Source: Desmodus rotundus (taxonomy: Eukaryota > Chordata > Mammalia > Chiroptera > Phyllostomidae). Taken from it: a stretch of 64,000 nt of DNA. The notes beneath the pieces were generated by a model, which saw only the letters and a list, made by a program, of their open reading frames with translations, had not been told where the DNA came from and searched no databases. Below are positions 51,574 through 62,595 of this stretch, one piece after another. The stretch's first letter is position 1. The number at the start of each line of letters is the position of its first letter. The position numbers were made by a program, and so were the translations under genes. The stretch spans positions 97,925,705-97,989,704 of the forward strand of contig NC_071398.1 in the NCBI RefSeq assembly GCF_022682495.2, in the 5' to 3' direction.

Positions 51574-53695
51574 AGACTTTAAAATAAAGCCCTTCAATTT
51601 ACAAGGTTGGATTTCTTAGAATCATCCATTAAAATACTCATATCCCAGAGAAGACAAATTATTCATCTACTATCAGGCATAATATGATGGGAATTACAAA
51701 ATTTAACTCACTGCAAGTGAGAAAAGCAGTGAATTATAAGATTTAATATTTCATTGGTAAATAATCTGGTCTTCTTAAAGGATACATGAGAAAAATGTAC
51801 TAAAAATCTAGTCAGGCTTAAAATTCAGTTTGATCCAATAATTTAAACAACCTATTTAAGAAGTGTTCAACAATTTTTCCCTAAAAATTCCCTATCTCTT
51901 TGAAAGCCTTCCTTCTCGCTGCTTAAAGATAGCGATGTGTTAATGAATGAATAGGAAGAGGAGGAGCAGGGGGACTTGTGGGACCTCAAGGTCCATAGGG
52001 AAGAGCAGGGACCTCAGGAGCAGTGCCCCCACCCTGTGTCTCTGGGATACCATCCTTGGTATGTGGACACTGTGTGCCCTCTGGGAAGTGTAACTTGCCA
52101 CCTCACTGGTCTTAGCTTTGGCTCGGCAGGGCTCAGCAGTGACCCTCGGCTGACTCTGACTCACCGGCACTCCTCTGGGACCAGGCATGGCTCAGGAACA
52201 GGTCACATTGAGAGCCTTCCTCTGCCTTTGCTGGCTGCCTTACCTGGTCAGTGGGACTGTGACCCAGCTCCCGAGAGCTGCCAAGAGGCTGTCCTCCCCA
52301 TCCCAGCCTGTCTCTTGGAGCTCCCTTCAGCTCACCTCATGGCTAAAGGAGACAGGGGCGTCTGACTTCCCGGCTTTCCTCTCTCTCCCTCTCTTCTCCC
52401 AGTCTCTGGAGCCAAAAAAAGAGTTGCCTTTTCTTTTAATGTGCATCCATTTTACCCTCTGCTACCACAGAGCTGCCTAAATATTGTAGCAGAAGAGCTA
52501 GCTTTTCTGTGCTGGAGGAGTCTCAGAGCACAAGCCCTTCATATAGTAAAGGGAGCAATAAAGGGATTTGGAGAAAACTTTCTTAATTTTGCCCACTGAG
52601 CTCTCCAGTCTATCGTTCGTTCAGACCCTATTTCATATGTTAGAAGCTGACTGTTTCCTGTGTTTCTTGTTGAATTTCTTATGTGACAAATTGTAGACTT
52701 CCCCCAGGGGAAGGGATGGGAAAATGCACGTGAGCCTAAGGGTAAAATGAGGAGTACATATTCCCAAAGTATTATAGCATTGCACTTAATTTCCAAATTT
52801 ACTCAGGAGTTTGTTCCATGAAGACAGTGGGTTAAGGGGAGATTCTTGAGAGAGCTAAGCTCAGGACGGGTGGGTATTTAGTGCAGAAGAGGATGGAGAG
52901 GCAGCTGGTGGTCTGTCACAGGTGCTTGGTGTCCGGGGTTCAGTGTATGACCACTTGGCAGAAGGAAGAGAAGGAAAGTTGTAAAAATGCATTTCACAAG
53001 TGTGTCTGGGCCAACATGGTCAAGTATTCCAAGGACAGGAAAGGATCTGAGCATGAATCGATCTACAGTCCAGTACAAAGTTTGGGGGGGAGATGGAAGC
53101 AACGGGTTGGAGCAATGATTTTGCATCGTCTGAGGGCTGGCACTTTGAGTCAGTGTTTGGGTAAAATGGTGCCAGAGGACGTAGAACCTTGTTGGGAAAT
53201 GGGCAAGTTTATTAAGTTGATTGCTCCTGGTCCTTTGACTATGGGACCAAGCTCAAAATTCCGGCGGTCTAATGGTGAAGCATCCAATAGAATGCCCCAG
53301 GGAGGGCTGAAGAGAAACATACTTAAAAATATTCAGCAACTAGATAGAAAGTTTATATTCTATTAAAAGGTGGATACTTGCTTATGGTTGGAAACTTATA
53401 CCTACAATTTAAATGCCATCTTACTACCTACAAAGTCATGGGAAATCCATAGGTAATTTGCTCTTGACTTTGAAGTATATTATATACATTTAGAATTATC
53501 TATTGTTCCCTAATGGTGTCATCCCAGGGTGGACATCAGCACTGCCTGAGCATGCGCTGACTGGTAAAGAGGTGGAAGAAGGGGTTAGGAAAGCAAGCTG
53601 CACTGGCATTACAGCGGTCCTCGGAGAGGGAAACGGGCATGTCAGTTATTGACTACACGTCGGATTCACAAAGTAACCTCAGGCACTTGGGAGTA
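51574..53695. other. Single-copy sequence with a 161-codon open frame
   Basis: The frame at 52881-53366 (+) is open for 161 codons, basic and Cys-containing, without any domain I recognise. The frames at 51976-52365 and 52187-52480 (129 and 97 codons) overlap in different frames. One repeated-word pattern (GGGACTTGTGGGACC, GGACCTCAGG) lies at 51970-52020. I cannot support a gene. Confidence 0.4.
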
Positions 53696-53699
53696 CCAC

Positions 53700-53805
53700 A
53701 TAAAGATTACATTGATTCCCATCCTCAAGGAGATTAAGGTCTAATGGGAAGGAAATCAAATACAGAAAATCAACATAAACACATGCAGATGTGCACAGCA
53801 ATTAC
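53700..53805 (-). mobile_element. Possible L2 3' UTR fragment, antisense
   Basis: TTGATTCCCATCCTCAAGGAGATTAAGGTCTAATGGGAAGGAAATCAAATACAGAAAATC resembles reversed L2 (CCCTGCCCTCGTGGAGCTTACATTCTAGTGGGGGAGACAGACAATAAAC). Confidence 0.5.
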
Positions 53806-55100
53806 AAGACTGAGATGGTCATGTGGAATTGAGAATTAGGCTGATTCGTTGGGAAATGGTTCGATAAACCTGAAAAAAGACACGCAAAGGAAATAGGGAT
53901 GTAGTATTTAATGTTGTTATCAGTATACTCCACTTTCACAGAAAATGTTATTTTCATGACAGTCCTTAATGTGTAAACCTGAGATGCAATCTCCAATATC
54001 GGAGAAACCTTATTTCCAGGACTGACACCACCTAGTACCCAAAATAGCAGCAGGGTTTAAGGATCTCTTACAAACCCTCAGAAGTTGGTATTAGTCTAAT
54101 AAAAACATCTCCAGTAAATCTGAGAGCTCGCTATAGTGTGAGAGCAGATGTATGCACGAAGATGTGTATCAGCAGTTCAGACGTGTCGGGTGTCCATGGT
54201 GGTGCTGTGGGCAGCAGAGGATCTGCTCCTGGTGGGTCATCTGCAGCCACTTGCCCTGACTCCCTTCACCAGCACACCAGGTACGTTTCCATGAGTGCAC
54301 CGGGTGCACCATGAGTGTCTGTGCACCCGGACAGCTGCAGGAACTAATAGACTTTGACCTCTTCTGAAGCCTGACACAGGCAGGTTCTTGACTCTCTGCT
54401 CCTTGTGGTCTTCCGTTGTTCTCCTCCAGTATCGTCTGCCTGTCCATAAGGAAGGCTTAAGACAAAATTTCCAAGAAAGGGAGGTAGTAAAACGAGAGGC
54501 AAGTGAAAAATTACATTCTTTATCCAAAAAGGGAACCAGAAGAGATATCTCAGTAGCAAAAAAAAAAAAAAACCCGAGAAATTTAAAAAACAAAAACACC
54601 ACCAAAATAGCAGTCTAGAAAGAGCTTGGTTGGGATCTGGAATCCAACAGCCTGTTGCAGTTGTTTGCCTTGCCAAAAACCCACCCAGCAGTTCTTAAAA
54701 AAGGAAAAGAAAAGAAAAAGAAAGAAAGGCCCATAGGGACTGAAAGCACTGACTAATAATTCTTGAATCCATCTCCACAATATTATTCATCTCTGCCAAG
54801 GTCAAGTTTGGTCACTGCATGGCTGGAGGTCTGGGCATGCTGTTCCCGGTTTTATTTTTACAGTAGTTATAGAGCCCTTTCGATTTTCAAGGGCCCTCCT
54901 GTCACTTATTACCCACCGACCAGACCACCCACCCACGCTCCCACACACAATACATCCAGACACCCCACAAAACCCCACTTCTTAAACCGTATGGTTTAAA
55001 CGAGCTGCTGCAGGAGAAGTGTTTGCTCCAAAGGATTCTGCTGCACATACTCGGAGTTTCCCAAAATAAACCCTCTTTCCTCTCTGGGGACCAATCCGTG
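53806..55100. other. Single-copy sequence, nothing firm recognised
   Basis: It includes an A15 run (54560-54574) and an A-rich AAAAGAAAAGAAAAAG run at 54705-54720. 54900-54975 is rich in CCCACC and CACAC words. The minus-strand frames of 110-122 codons at 54237-54676 read through this and have no domain. Confidence 0.45.
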
Positions 55101-55104
55101 GATC

Positions 55105-55170
55105 TTTCCACTCAGCAAATATTTACAGAGCACCTACTGTGTGTGTGGCACAGATGGACATAGGAGCTAA
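55105..55170 (-). mobile_element. L2 LINE 3' terminus, antisense
   Basis: CCACTCAGCAAATATTTACAGAGCACCTACTGTGTGTGTGGCACAGATGGACATAGGAGC is the reversed L2 end, truncated to about 65 bp. Confidence 0.7.
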
Positions 55171-55284
55171 AGGAAGCTCACCAGGCGGCGGGAAGGGCTC
55201 GATTTCCTTCTGCTGAGGTGTCTTTGCTTCCTTGTCACCAGATGGGTGTGGGGACATAGGGAGGGGAAGGCCATGTCTGAATGG

Positions 55285-55430
55285 AAAGGCCAGTTCTTTC
55301 TCTCACCCACGTTTCCTCTTCCTTCTTTTCTTTTCTCTCCCCTCTATTCACTTTTTTCTCTCTCTCTGTCTTGTTCTCTGTCACCACTCCCACCCCCTCC
55401 CTCTTCCCCCTTTCTCTTTTCTCCATGAAG
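55285..55430. repeat. Pyrimidine-rich tract
   Basis: About 145 bp is dominated by C and T (TTTCCTCTTCCTTC, TTTTCTCTCTCTCTG, CCACCCCCTCCCTC). It is not a simple tandem unit and opens three overlapping low-complexity frames, which are not genes. Confidence 0.75.
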
Positions 55431-55728
55431 ACAAACCCACCTCAGAGTTTCTGTCCCGCTTGAGAGCTATCACTGTGCTTTTCCTGCCTCCTCAATAAAC
55501 TGGTCATGAAAGTAGGCCCTGTGGCCATGCAAACTCGGAAAACATAAAAGGAGGGGAAACTGTCCTGACTCAGAAAAGCTGACTCGGAGGAAACTGCGTC
55601 CGTCCCTCCACAGGCTGGTGGTGGGGCCTGCCCGTCGGAAAGGCCAGCACGGGTGACACCCCACTGCTTGCAGCCTCCTGGAGCCTCCCAGGCCCTGGGC
55701 CCTTAGCGTAATTTATGAGGTGTCAGGG

Positions 55729-55752
55729 TACTCCGACCACAAGGTCGGAGTA
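55729..55752. other. Perfect 10-bp hairpin with 4-nt loop
   Basis: TACTCCGACC at 55729-55738, loop ACAA, then GGTCGGAGTA at 55743-55752. The stem has six G-C pairs and no mismatch. No U-run follows, so it is not a pol III or rho-type terminator. The surrounding 55690-55960 is single-copy with TAATTTATGAGG-like AT words. Function unknown. Confidence 0.9.
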
Positions 55753-56786
55753 GAATGGTTTTTACACTTCAGCTGCCATGAAAGAGAAACAATTTAATTC
55801 TGTTTCGCTCGGGCACTGTCTGTTTTCGCAGTGAACAGGGGATTTGGGTCTCCTTGAGATTATTTATCTAAGCACAGACCAAGACTGCTGCTGAGCCTGG
55901 AGAGGTCTGATTCTGACTCTGGCTTCCTTCTCCTTCCCAACTAGGGAGGGAGGCACTCGCCTTTCCCATTGTATCAAAGTGAGACTTCAGTGCTTTTCAC
56001 CCAGGCAACTGCTGGGTGCAGTGGGTAAACCAGATGTCTGAGGCACTCTTCCTCCTCTAACTTACAGTGGGAAAGAGTGGGAGATCCTAACTGCCCCAGG
56101 CCCCACTGTCTCCGCCAGGTCATGGGCGTGAGTCGGCAGCAGTGTTTCCTTTGGCCTGGAAGCGCAGCCTCCTGGCTCCCCCTGAAGCTGCAGAACCAGA
56201 GACAATCCACTGAGTAGCCTGAAGCTCTGCCTGCCAGGAAAACCCAGTGTCTCCTCGGAGAAATCTCGGGTTAGGAGTGCAACACTCCTCCACAGACAGC
56301 ACAGCCAGGGAGACAAAGGCAGGGCAGGCTGGCTTCTCAGGGCCCCAGCAACCAGTCCTCCAAGCCAGACTGAGAAGGTCATCTGAGAATCAGAATGCGA
56401 CACTGCATCACAGAACAGCCATCCAGGAAGCTTAGGTGATGGAGAGGGGGTCCTGGATCCTCAGGCCTGGAAGCAGTAGAGCTTCCTAGGCCAGTGCGTG
56501 TGACCTTCTATGTTAACTGTGTCTCCTAGCGTGCGGCCACCTGACAGATACTAGAGAGGCAGGAACAGGAGCAGAATAAAATAGAATGTATTTCATAAGT
56601 CCTTTAAAGTTCCAGCCTAGTTTAAAGGAATGCGATAAATGTCTACATACTGATAGGTAATAATCTCTAAGAAACACCAAGTGAAAAAGCCAGGGAACAC
56701 TGCAGTGAGGGTAACATGCTGCTACATCTATGAAAAGAGGCGGTTACACATTAATTTGTACTTACACAGACACTGTACAGGAAGAC

Positions 56787-56816
56787 AGAGGAGTGATACA
56801 TATATATCACTCCTCT
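56787..56816. other. Perfect 12-bp inverted repeat
   Basis: AGAGGAGTGATA at 56787-56798, spacer CATATA, then TATCACTCCTCT at 56805-56816. The whole is 30 bp with no mismatch. It could extrude as a small cruciform. No transposon ends surround it. Function unknown. Confidence 0.93.
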
Positions 56817-57189
56817 AAGTTAAAACAATGATTTCGTGGTGGGAACCATAAAAGGAGCTATTTGGTAAAGGACCTCAAGCTCCCTTGGTAGTACTGTAGC
56901 ATTTAAGTGCTTAAGGGAGAATTCCTGACTTTCACATGGGTGAAAAGATTACTCCACTCAAAAGGACTTCAGTGAAGGGAATGGACCCTCCTTCAGTGTA
57001 GCACCCAATAAGCCTCAGTTTCAAGCAAAGTTCGGAGTCAAACTGGTCTGCACCCTCCTCGGCCCTAATCCAAGTTTTCAAAGTCTCTTTTCTATACTGC
57101 TGCCCGAGTAATAATTATCTTTGCATTTCCAGAGAATGTGATTGATCCAAGCCAGGTGGGTGTATGGGATCCTACATCAAACCATGTGT

Positions 57190-57325
57190 TACAGTGGTAG
57201 CTGTCTCTGGGTTAATTTGGTAAATCTCTTAATCTCTCTGGGCCTCAGTTTTCTCATCAGTGAAGAGAAAGATGTCAATGAGACACTTTACCTTAAAATG
57301 CGTTAAGTGCAATAGGTCTCCGATC
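57190..57325 (+). mobile_element. MIR SINE, sense
   Basis: CTGTCTCTGGGTTAATTTGGTAAATCTCTTAATCTCTCTGGGCCTCAGTTTTCTCATCAGTGAAGAGAAAG matches MIR (GGGCAAGTCACTTAACCTCTCTGTGCCTCAGTTTCCTCATCTGTAAAATGGG), with a TTACCTTAAAATGCGTTAAG tail. Confidence 0.88.
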
Positions 57326-58120
57326 GTCTGAAAATGCAGTCATCAGGCTTCATCTGCATGAATTTCCATGGATATATTCATGGATTTCCATGGTTCCATC
57401 TGATCTTCAGGCAGATGCATGTATGAAAGTACTTTCCAATTTGTTTCCTTGTTAATTAGGATCGTGGAATCGCTGCCCCAAGTTTGCTGTTCACCACCAG
57501 AAAACAAGGTGTAGAAAGTACATTCTGCCCTGCCATATGACAAAAAGGAGGAACCACCGCATTGTGAACTAAGCCTCAAAGGTGTCCTGGTATGGCCCCA
57601 ATACCTTGGACGGCTGGCCCACTGCCACATCTGTGGTCTGATAGGCAGGCAGAAGTTGTCCCTGAGGATGACATCCCTGACCAGATGAGAAATGCCACCC
57701 AAATGAAGGCCCCTGTCCCCATTCTCCATCCCACTGGAGGTGTCCAGGATATCAGAGAGCCCTCTCCATGTAGGGCCAAGGCCCCTGGGAGAGCAGCCTG
57801 GTGGGGCCGTCGTGGCTCCTCTGAGCCAGAGAGCATTGTCTGCCACACCGGCCGGGGCTCATTCTGAATTCTGTGATTGTGACTGAGCTCCTTGATGAAA
57901 TCAGTAGTGATTTCCAAAGAATATTTAAAGTTAAGAGTGAGGTGCATAAGTATCCAAATTTCCCTGGATCTGTTTTTAAGAAGAGAGATGTTATTAGACT
58001 TCTTGATGTGTTTATTTGAAAGAGCCAATCATTAAACATAAAACAGATGTGCATAAATAATATATTAGAAAAATGTAAGAAACAACGACAACAAAAACAT
58101 CTTAAGTCTGCTTTTTACAA
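57326..58120. other. Single-copy sequence, nothing recognised
   Basis: Minus-strand frames of 167 (57343-57846), 150 (57576-58028) and 100 codons overlap in different frames, an indication of locally low stop density and not of a gene. No domain was recognised. Confidence 0.45.
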
Positions 58121-58124
58121 ATGG

Positions 58125-58310
58125 TAAGCTTGGGGAAGTTCTTAACCTGTGTGTGCCACGGTTTCCTCATCTGACAAAATGGGATGATCGTGGACCTTAC
58201 CTCGTTATGCAGTCACAGCAGTTAAATGACTTACCGTAGGCAAAGTGCCAAGAATAGTGCCTGATGTTATATAAGCGCTATATTATTATACTATTGTTAT
58301 CAGCTATCTG
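58125..58310 (+). mobile_element. MIR SINE, sense
   Basis: AGCTTGGGGAAGTTCTTAACCTGTGTGTGCCACGGTTTCCTCATCTGACAAAATGGGATGATCG, then TACCTCGTTATGCAG, and AAAGTGCCAAGAATAGTGCCTGATG follow MIR order closely. Confidence 0.92.
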
Positions 58311-59685
58311 GGCTATTAGATTATCCTGAGGGTTCTTGACTCACTGTGCTGGGTTCACACAAAAAAGTAAGGCTGCAGCTTCTGAATCTGACAGCCCCTT
58401 CCAGAGCCCCGGCTCCTCCACCCCTTGGTCGTAACTGCCGTGAGCTCTGTTTCTCGATGTGCTCCGCTGCATGTAAAGATTCATCCATCTTCAGTGACGT
58501 GTGTTTACTTACATACCTATCCCTCACTTGGCCATATCCACTCTGAAAACAATAAAGCTTGTCTTGCTCTTTAATTTTGAATCATTCTCCTCCACGTTCT
58601 TACTCCAGGTTCTCCCAGTATTTAGATGGGAATACTAACAGAATATCTGAGTGTTTGAAAGGGACAGTCAAACTTAACTATATCTTTCACGGGATTCTGG
58701 TTTCCTTGCCATCTTTGTTTCCTTAAGACAAAATACTCCACATGGGTCTGCACTCAGTTGAGGGGGATTAAGGAAGACGGTTTTCTCTGGGAAATGGGTA
58801 AGCTGTTATAGAGGGCGATGTTCCTTGTGTGCCCACCACCTAGCCCCCCCTCTTTTACCTGCTAATTAAACAGTATGTTTGGGTAGCAAGCAGAGATTCC
58901 GCACTTTCAAAGAGGTTTAGCTCCTTCTCTGGCCCTACTTGCCATTCTGCTACTTTCGTCAGTGGTCAGAGGTGGGCATGTGGCTCAGATCTGGCTGGTG
59001 AAGCATGAGAGAAAGTCTGCTGGGGAGGTAGAGTGAGAGAAACTTCTGGAAACTATTTTTTCTTTAAAAAAGAAAAAGACTAAATCTCACAGAAAAAATA
59101 AAAAAGCCTTATCCCTAAATATAATGGAGTGAGAAGGTGGCGATGGGGGCTGGGACAGCCATGGTAGCATAACGAGGTACACGGCTAAGGGGCAAAAGCC
59201 AACGTGCTAATGATAGTAGTGTCAAAGAGGGGCAAAGAAGAGGACTTTGACAGCAGAATTTGAGCCGCTATGATTCCCTAGAATAGTATCTCTCCAGACT
59301 GCTTGTAGTAAAGTGTAAGGCAACTGTAATTTGGTCTCTGTTACTTGATAATACAAATGCACATTTCAGGAGGAACGTTAAGAACTTTGTAACAAAACAT
59401 TCATTCTTCCTTGGGAGTCTCCTTTGAGATCGAATAAATAATTATTTATACTTATAAAGATTTTCTGTATTCTAAAATATTGTCATATCTCTGATTTCTT
59501 CTTTATAGATTTTTCTGTTAAAAACTATTTACTTACCATGACACTAAATTACCTTACTTAAAATTAGCTTCAAATTTTCACAAATACAAGATTATGTTTT
59601 ATTCTCTCAAATTACAAATTTGAACTTTAATTATAATTGTATTTGATTCTTTCTACCCCAATATTACCTCTTCCTAGAGAGGCTT
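58311..59685. other. Single-copy sequence; AT-rich right half
   Basis: 59440-59640 is strongly AT-rich without coding potential. No gene, RNA or transposon was recognised. Confidence 0.45.
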
Positions 59686-59689
59686 TTGC

Positions 59690-59865
59690 TAAAAATGTGG
59701 GTTTGGGATCAGAGAGACCAGTCACATTTTACTAGCCATATGAATGGGAAAATTACTTAATTTCTCTGATACCTAATGTCCTCATTTAAAAATAATATCT
59801 AGGGCTGTTACTGAGATGACATGAGTAATGGGATTCTCTAGATCTTGGCACAAAGTGAAAACTTA
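59690..59865 (+). mobile_element. MIR SINE, sense
   Basis: GTGGGTTTGGGATCAGAGAGACC, GGGAAAATTACTTAATTTCTCTGATACCTAATGTCCTCATTTAAAAATAATATC, then AGGGCTGTTACTGAGATGACATGAG and TCTTGGCAC match the MIR order. Confidence 0.82.
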
Positions 59866-59869
59866 AAGA

Positions 59870-60150
59870 ATTGTACAGAAAAAAGAAAAGGAGGAAGCAG
59901 TGATGGAAAAGAGCAATGTGAAGGAGGAGGAAGAAGAGGAAAAGGAAAAAAAGAACTAAAAAAGGAGGAGGGAACTAAAGAAGAAAGGATAAAAGAGTGG
60001 AAGAATAGGCAAGAAAAAGAAAAAGGGGAGAAGGAGGTAGAAAACAGAAGGAAGGCAAGGAGGGAAAACGGGAAGAAAAGGAGAGGAAGTGGTACAGAAG
60101 ATGAGAGGACGAGAAAATTGAGGATGATGACCATGGCAATGACAATGATG
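59870..60150. repeat. Purine-rich low-complexity tract (GAA/GGA)
   Basis: About 280 bp is dominated by A and G (GGAGGAGGAAGAAGAGG, GGAAAAAAAGAAC, GAAGGAAGGCAAGG), with GATGATGAC units at the right. It keeps a 103-codon charged Glu/Lys/Arg frame open on the plus strand and Phe/Ser/Leu frames on the minus strand. All are composition effects. Confidence 0.88.
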
Positions 60151-61984
60151 ATGTGAAGAACTGAGAAGCAGAGAAATTAAGGTAAATTTTAGAGCCCACA
60201 CAAAACCCCAATCATCTATATTTTCATACAATATGGTTTTCCCCCTTAAAGTTTTGGTTTTATATATGGTTGACCCTTATGCAGTTTAAATCTGGTGACT
60301 CCAAATACCACTACAAAGAAAATTACAAAGGATTATAAACCTTGGGCAACAGTCCTCGTATTTCAAAGAAGTGGTTGATTCATTAAGATTCCAGTGCAAT
60401 CAAAGAACTTGAAAAAGTCCCTGGAGTTTGTTTTAGTCAAATGTGAGGTACAGCTAAATTAAACGAATAAAAAATTAAATGAGTGATTCATTGGGTTTCT
60501 CCTATAATGACCAGGTGTCCTTCTTCTTCGGTGATGACAGGATGAGAGGAAAGAGGCTTTTTCCCTCCCGCTGGAGGGAGGTCTTCTTGACAGTGAGGGC
60601 TGATAAAAGCCCTCAGTTGCCATCCCACTGGTTACAGAGGCTCAGAAAACACTGGTCTGGTGCGGTCAGGGCAAAGTGTAGCACAAATGACCATAGGTGG
60701 AGGACTAGACTGCTCTCTCACAGGACCTTCTGGACCCCCACGTTCGTACCACAGCCAGTTGCTATCTGTTTTCCATATTGGGGAGTTGGGAGACAGGTCT
60801 CCCTTTCATTTCCACTTTAGTTTTGTTTGTGAGCATCAGCTCTCTGTCTTCCTGTCTCTCTTGGACACTTCTGTAGGTCCTCCATCTGCAGTGCTTTCCT
60901 TCCTGCTAGAAGCAACACATGCATCCTTTCCCTTTGTCTGTCCAGCCTGCTCTGTACCACTTATATTTACAGCTTTCCTTGGTATAGATTCGAGCCTGAG
61001 ATTTTCCGACCTTCCCAAGTGCCCTATTCCTACTAGACCCCCTTCCAGCTCAGAGAGGGTTATCATTAGCAACCGTTTCTCAGACACATCCATGGATATT
61101 ATTGCTAGTTCTCATTCTCCCCTCAGGAGGTTGGAGCTCAGGCTAATGCTACCTTCATCACCCTAACCCCCATCCTCTGGCCCGATGCTCTTATCTGCTG
61201 CACTTGAGCTTCCGCTTTGGAATCTTACTGCCCTGCATCGCAATTCCAGTAGAGTGACTTCACCAGAGAAAGGCGAAGGAAGGAAACTCTTGTGTCAGCC
61301 TGAATTAATAACAGAGAAACGAGAGAAGCCTCATTCTTCCAAGGCGGAAGATGTGTGCGTTGTTTATTGTGAGGAGCCCTGGGAAGGAGGAGAGTTCAAG
61401 GTCAGCACTTATGTGGCACATTTTTCAATTAGACAATATACTGTATGGCATTTCCCTTCCTCCCCCAATCCCTTCCTTTTATTACCACATGACTTCATCT
61501 CCCCGTGTGACTGACAGAGCCCATTGGGCTCAACACTGATAAAAAACATCTGGGGGAAAAAATTGCAATTTAGAAAACAATTAAGTACATCAATTTCAAT
61601 TCATTTAGTTGGCCGGAGAAAGAAAAGTCCTTTCAAAGAGGTAACTTGATCTGCAGTGGTCGTGGATTAAAGGGCACGCAGGTCCGTTTTCTCCCGGTCC
61701 TAGTGCGGAGGAATGCATCTTAGCTCAGAGGTCTAAACGCAGACACACGCTCCTTGTTGCAAATTTCAGCAAAGAATAGACCAGTGAGACTTTCCCTAAC
61801 TTTCTCATTTCGTCTTATTTTTAAGACATTCTTTTTCTATTCTTCCTGAATTCCCAAGAACTTAAGTGCTTCCTTGAAGGATGTGTGTTTCTGTCTCTCA
61901 AATGCTCACCATATGCTGATTTCTTATGGGAGCTCTGTAAGGGAGCCTTGGCTTACTGCTCAAGACCCCATCTGAAAGACTGAG

Positions 61985-61985
<1 letters not shown>
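60151..61985. other. Single-copy sequence, candidate regulatory DNA
   Basis: A short TATATATGGTTGACCCTTATGCAGTTTAAATC near 60258-60288 could be a Tigger MITE scrap. 61540-61720 is non-repetitive with AATTAAG, CAATTT and ATTTAG words in an A/T-rich context. Plus-strand frames of 168 (60660-61166), 113 and 109 codons have no domain. Confidence 0.4.

Positions 61986-61986
<1 letters not shown>

Positions 61987-62018
<32 letters not shown>
61987..62018. repeat. (GT)16 microsatellite
   Basis: Sixteen perfect GT units. Alternating purine-pyrimidine DNA of this length can adopt Z-form and is expected to be length-polymorphic. Confidence 0.98.
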
Positions 62019-62019
<1 letters not shown>

Positions 62020-62234
62020 TCTTTGCTGACTTCCCCTTCTACTTTTCCTCACTAGCTCTTTGAACACCCATGGGTTCATTATCTTAAGGTGCTCAGAACC
62101 TTTATGAACCATGGTATAACTATTCATTTACAAAACCTTATATAAAGAATTTTAATACCAACAAGTGTGACCTGGGTGCCGCCTACTTTGCCAGAAACAT
62201 AGAGCAAGATACAAAATCATAGCCACTGCTCTCA

Positions 62235-62440
62235 TTTATTGAACATCTACTATAGACCAGCCACTGTGATTCACCCTTTGATTACAGTATCTAGCTTTCT
62301 GGTCAGATCTATTCCTTTAAGTAGTTATTATCATTCCCACTCCTATCATAAGACAGTAAGATTCTTACCCATATAAAAGAGGAAGGAGTCAAACCCAGAT
62401 TTCTCACCTTCTTAGGTTCATACTCCAAGTACCACATACA
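62235..62440 (-). mobile_element. MIR SINE, antisense
   Basis: TTTATTGAACATCTACTATAGACCAGCCACTGTG, then TAGTTATTATCATTCCCACTCC, ATCATAAGACAGTAAG and AAAGAGGAAGGAGTCAAACCCAGATTTCTC, TTCATACTCCAAGTACC follow reversed MIR/L2-like order (AACATTTATTGAGCACCTACTATG...TTATCCCCATTTTACAGATG...GATTCGAACCCAGG). Confidence 0.75.
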
Positions 62441-62534
62441 GAAAATAGCAACCTAGGAAATAAACTAGAAGGTAGACAGCTCTGAATCAAAAATCTCTGG
62501 CTGCATTTCATTAAGAGAACATATATAAAGTAAC

Positions 62535-62595
62535 TAGTTAGCGCCTGCCCCAAAGTAGCTCCTCAATGAATGATGGCTGTAATTGTTACATAAAA
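62535..62595 (+). mobile_element. MIR SINE 3' tail fragment, sense
   Basis: TTAGCGCCTGCCCCAAAGTAGCTCCTCAATGAATGATGGCTGTAATTGTTA fits the MIR tail (AGTGCCTGGCACATAGTAAGTGCTCAATAAATGTTAGCTATTATTATTA). Confidence 0.65.

Larger units (their letters stand above)
55431..57185. other. Single-copy sequence with two inverted repeats
   Basis: No transposon or gene was recognised. It contains the 10-bp hairpin at 55729-55752 and the 12-bp palindrome at 56787-56816, listed separately. Minus-strand frames around 55974-56403 overlap and lack domains. Confidence 0.45.

Noticed and set aside
55285..55430. Three overlapping open frames in the pyrimidine tract
   Set aside because: They are all Ser/Phe/Leu/Pro low-complexity translations of the same C/T-rich DNA.
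57343..58028. 167- and 150-codon minus-strand frames
   Set aside because: Two phases are open over the same DNA, which indicates low stop density and not selection for coding. No recognisable domain.
59845..60156. 103-codon highly charged open frame
   Set aside because: It is produced by the purine-rich tract (GAA/AAG/GAG codons); low complexity.
60258..60330. Tigger MITE fragment
   Set aside because: Only the GGTTGACCCTTATGCAG part resembles an end. The rest does not follow, and there is no partner end.
60660..61166. 168-codon plus-strand open frame
   Set aside because: It overlaps a 113-codon frame in another phase and a minus-strand frame. It is pyrimidine-rich and gives Ser/Phe/Leu composition without motifs.
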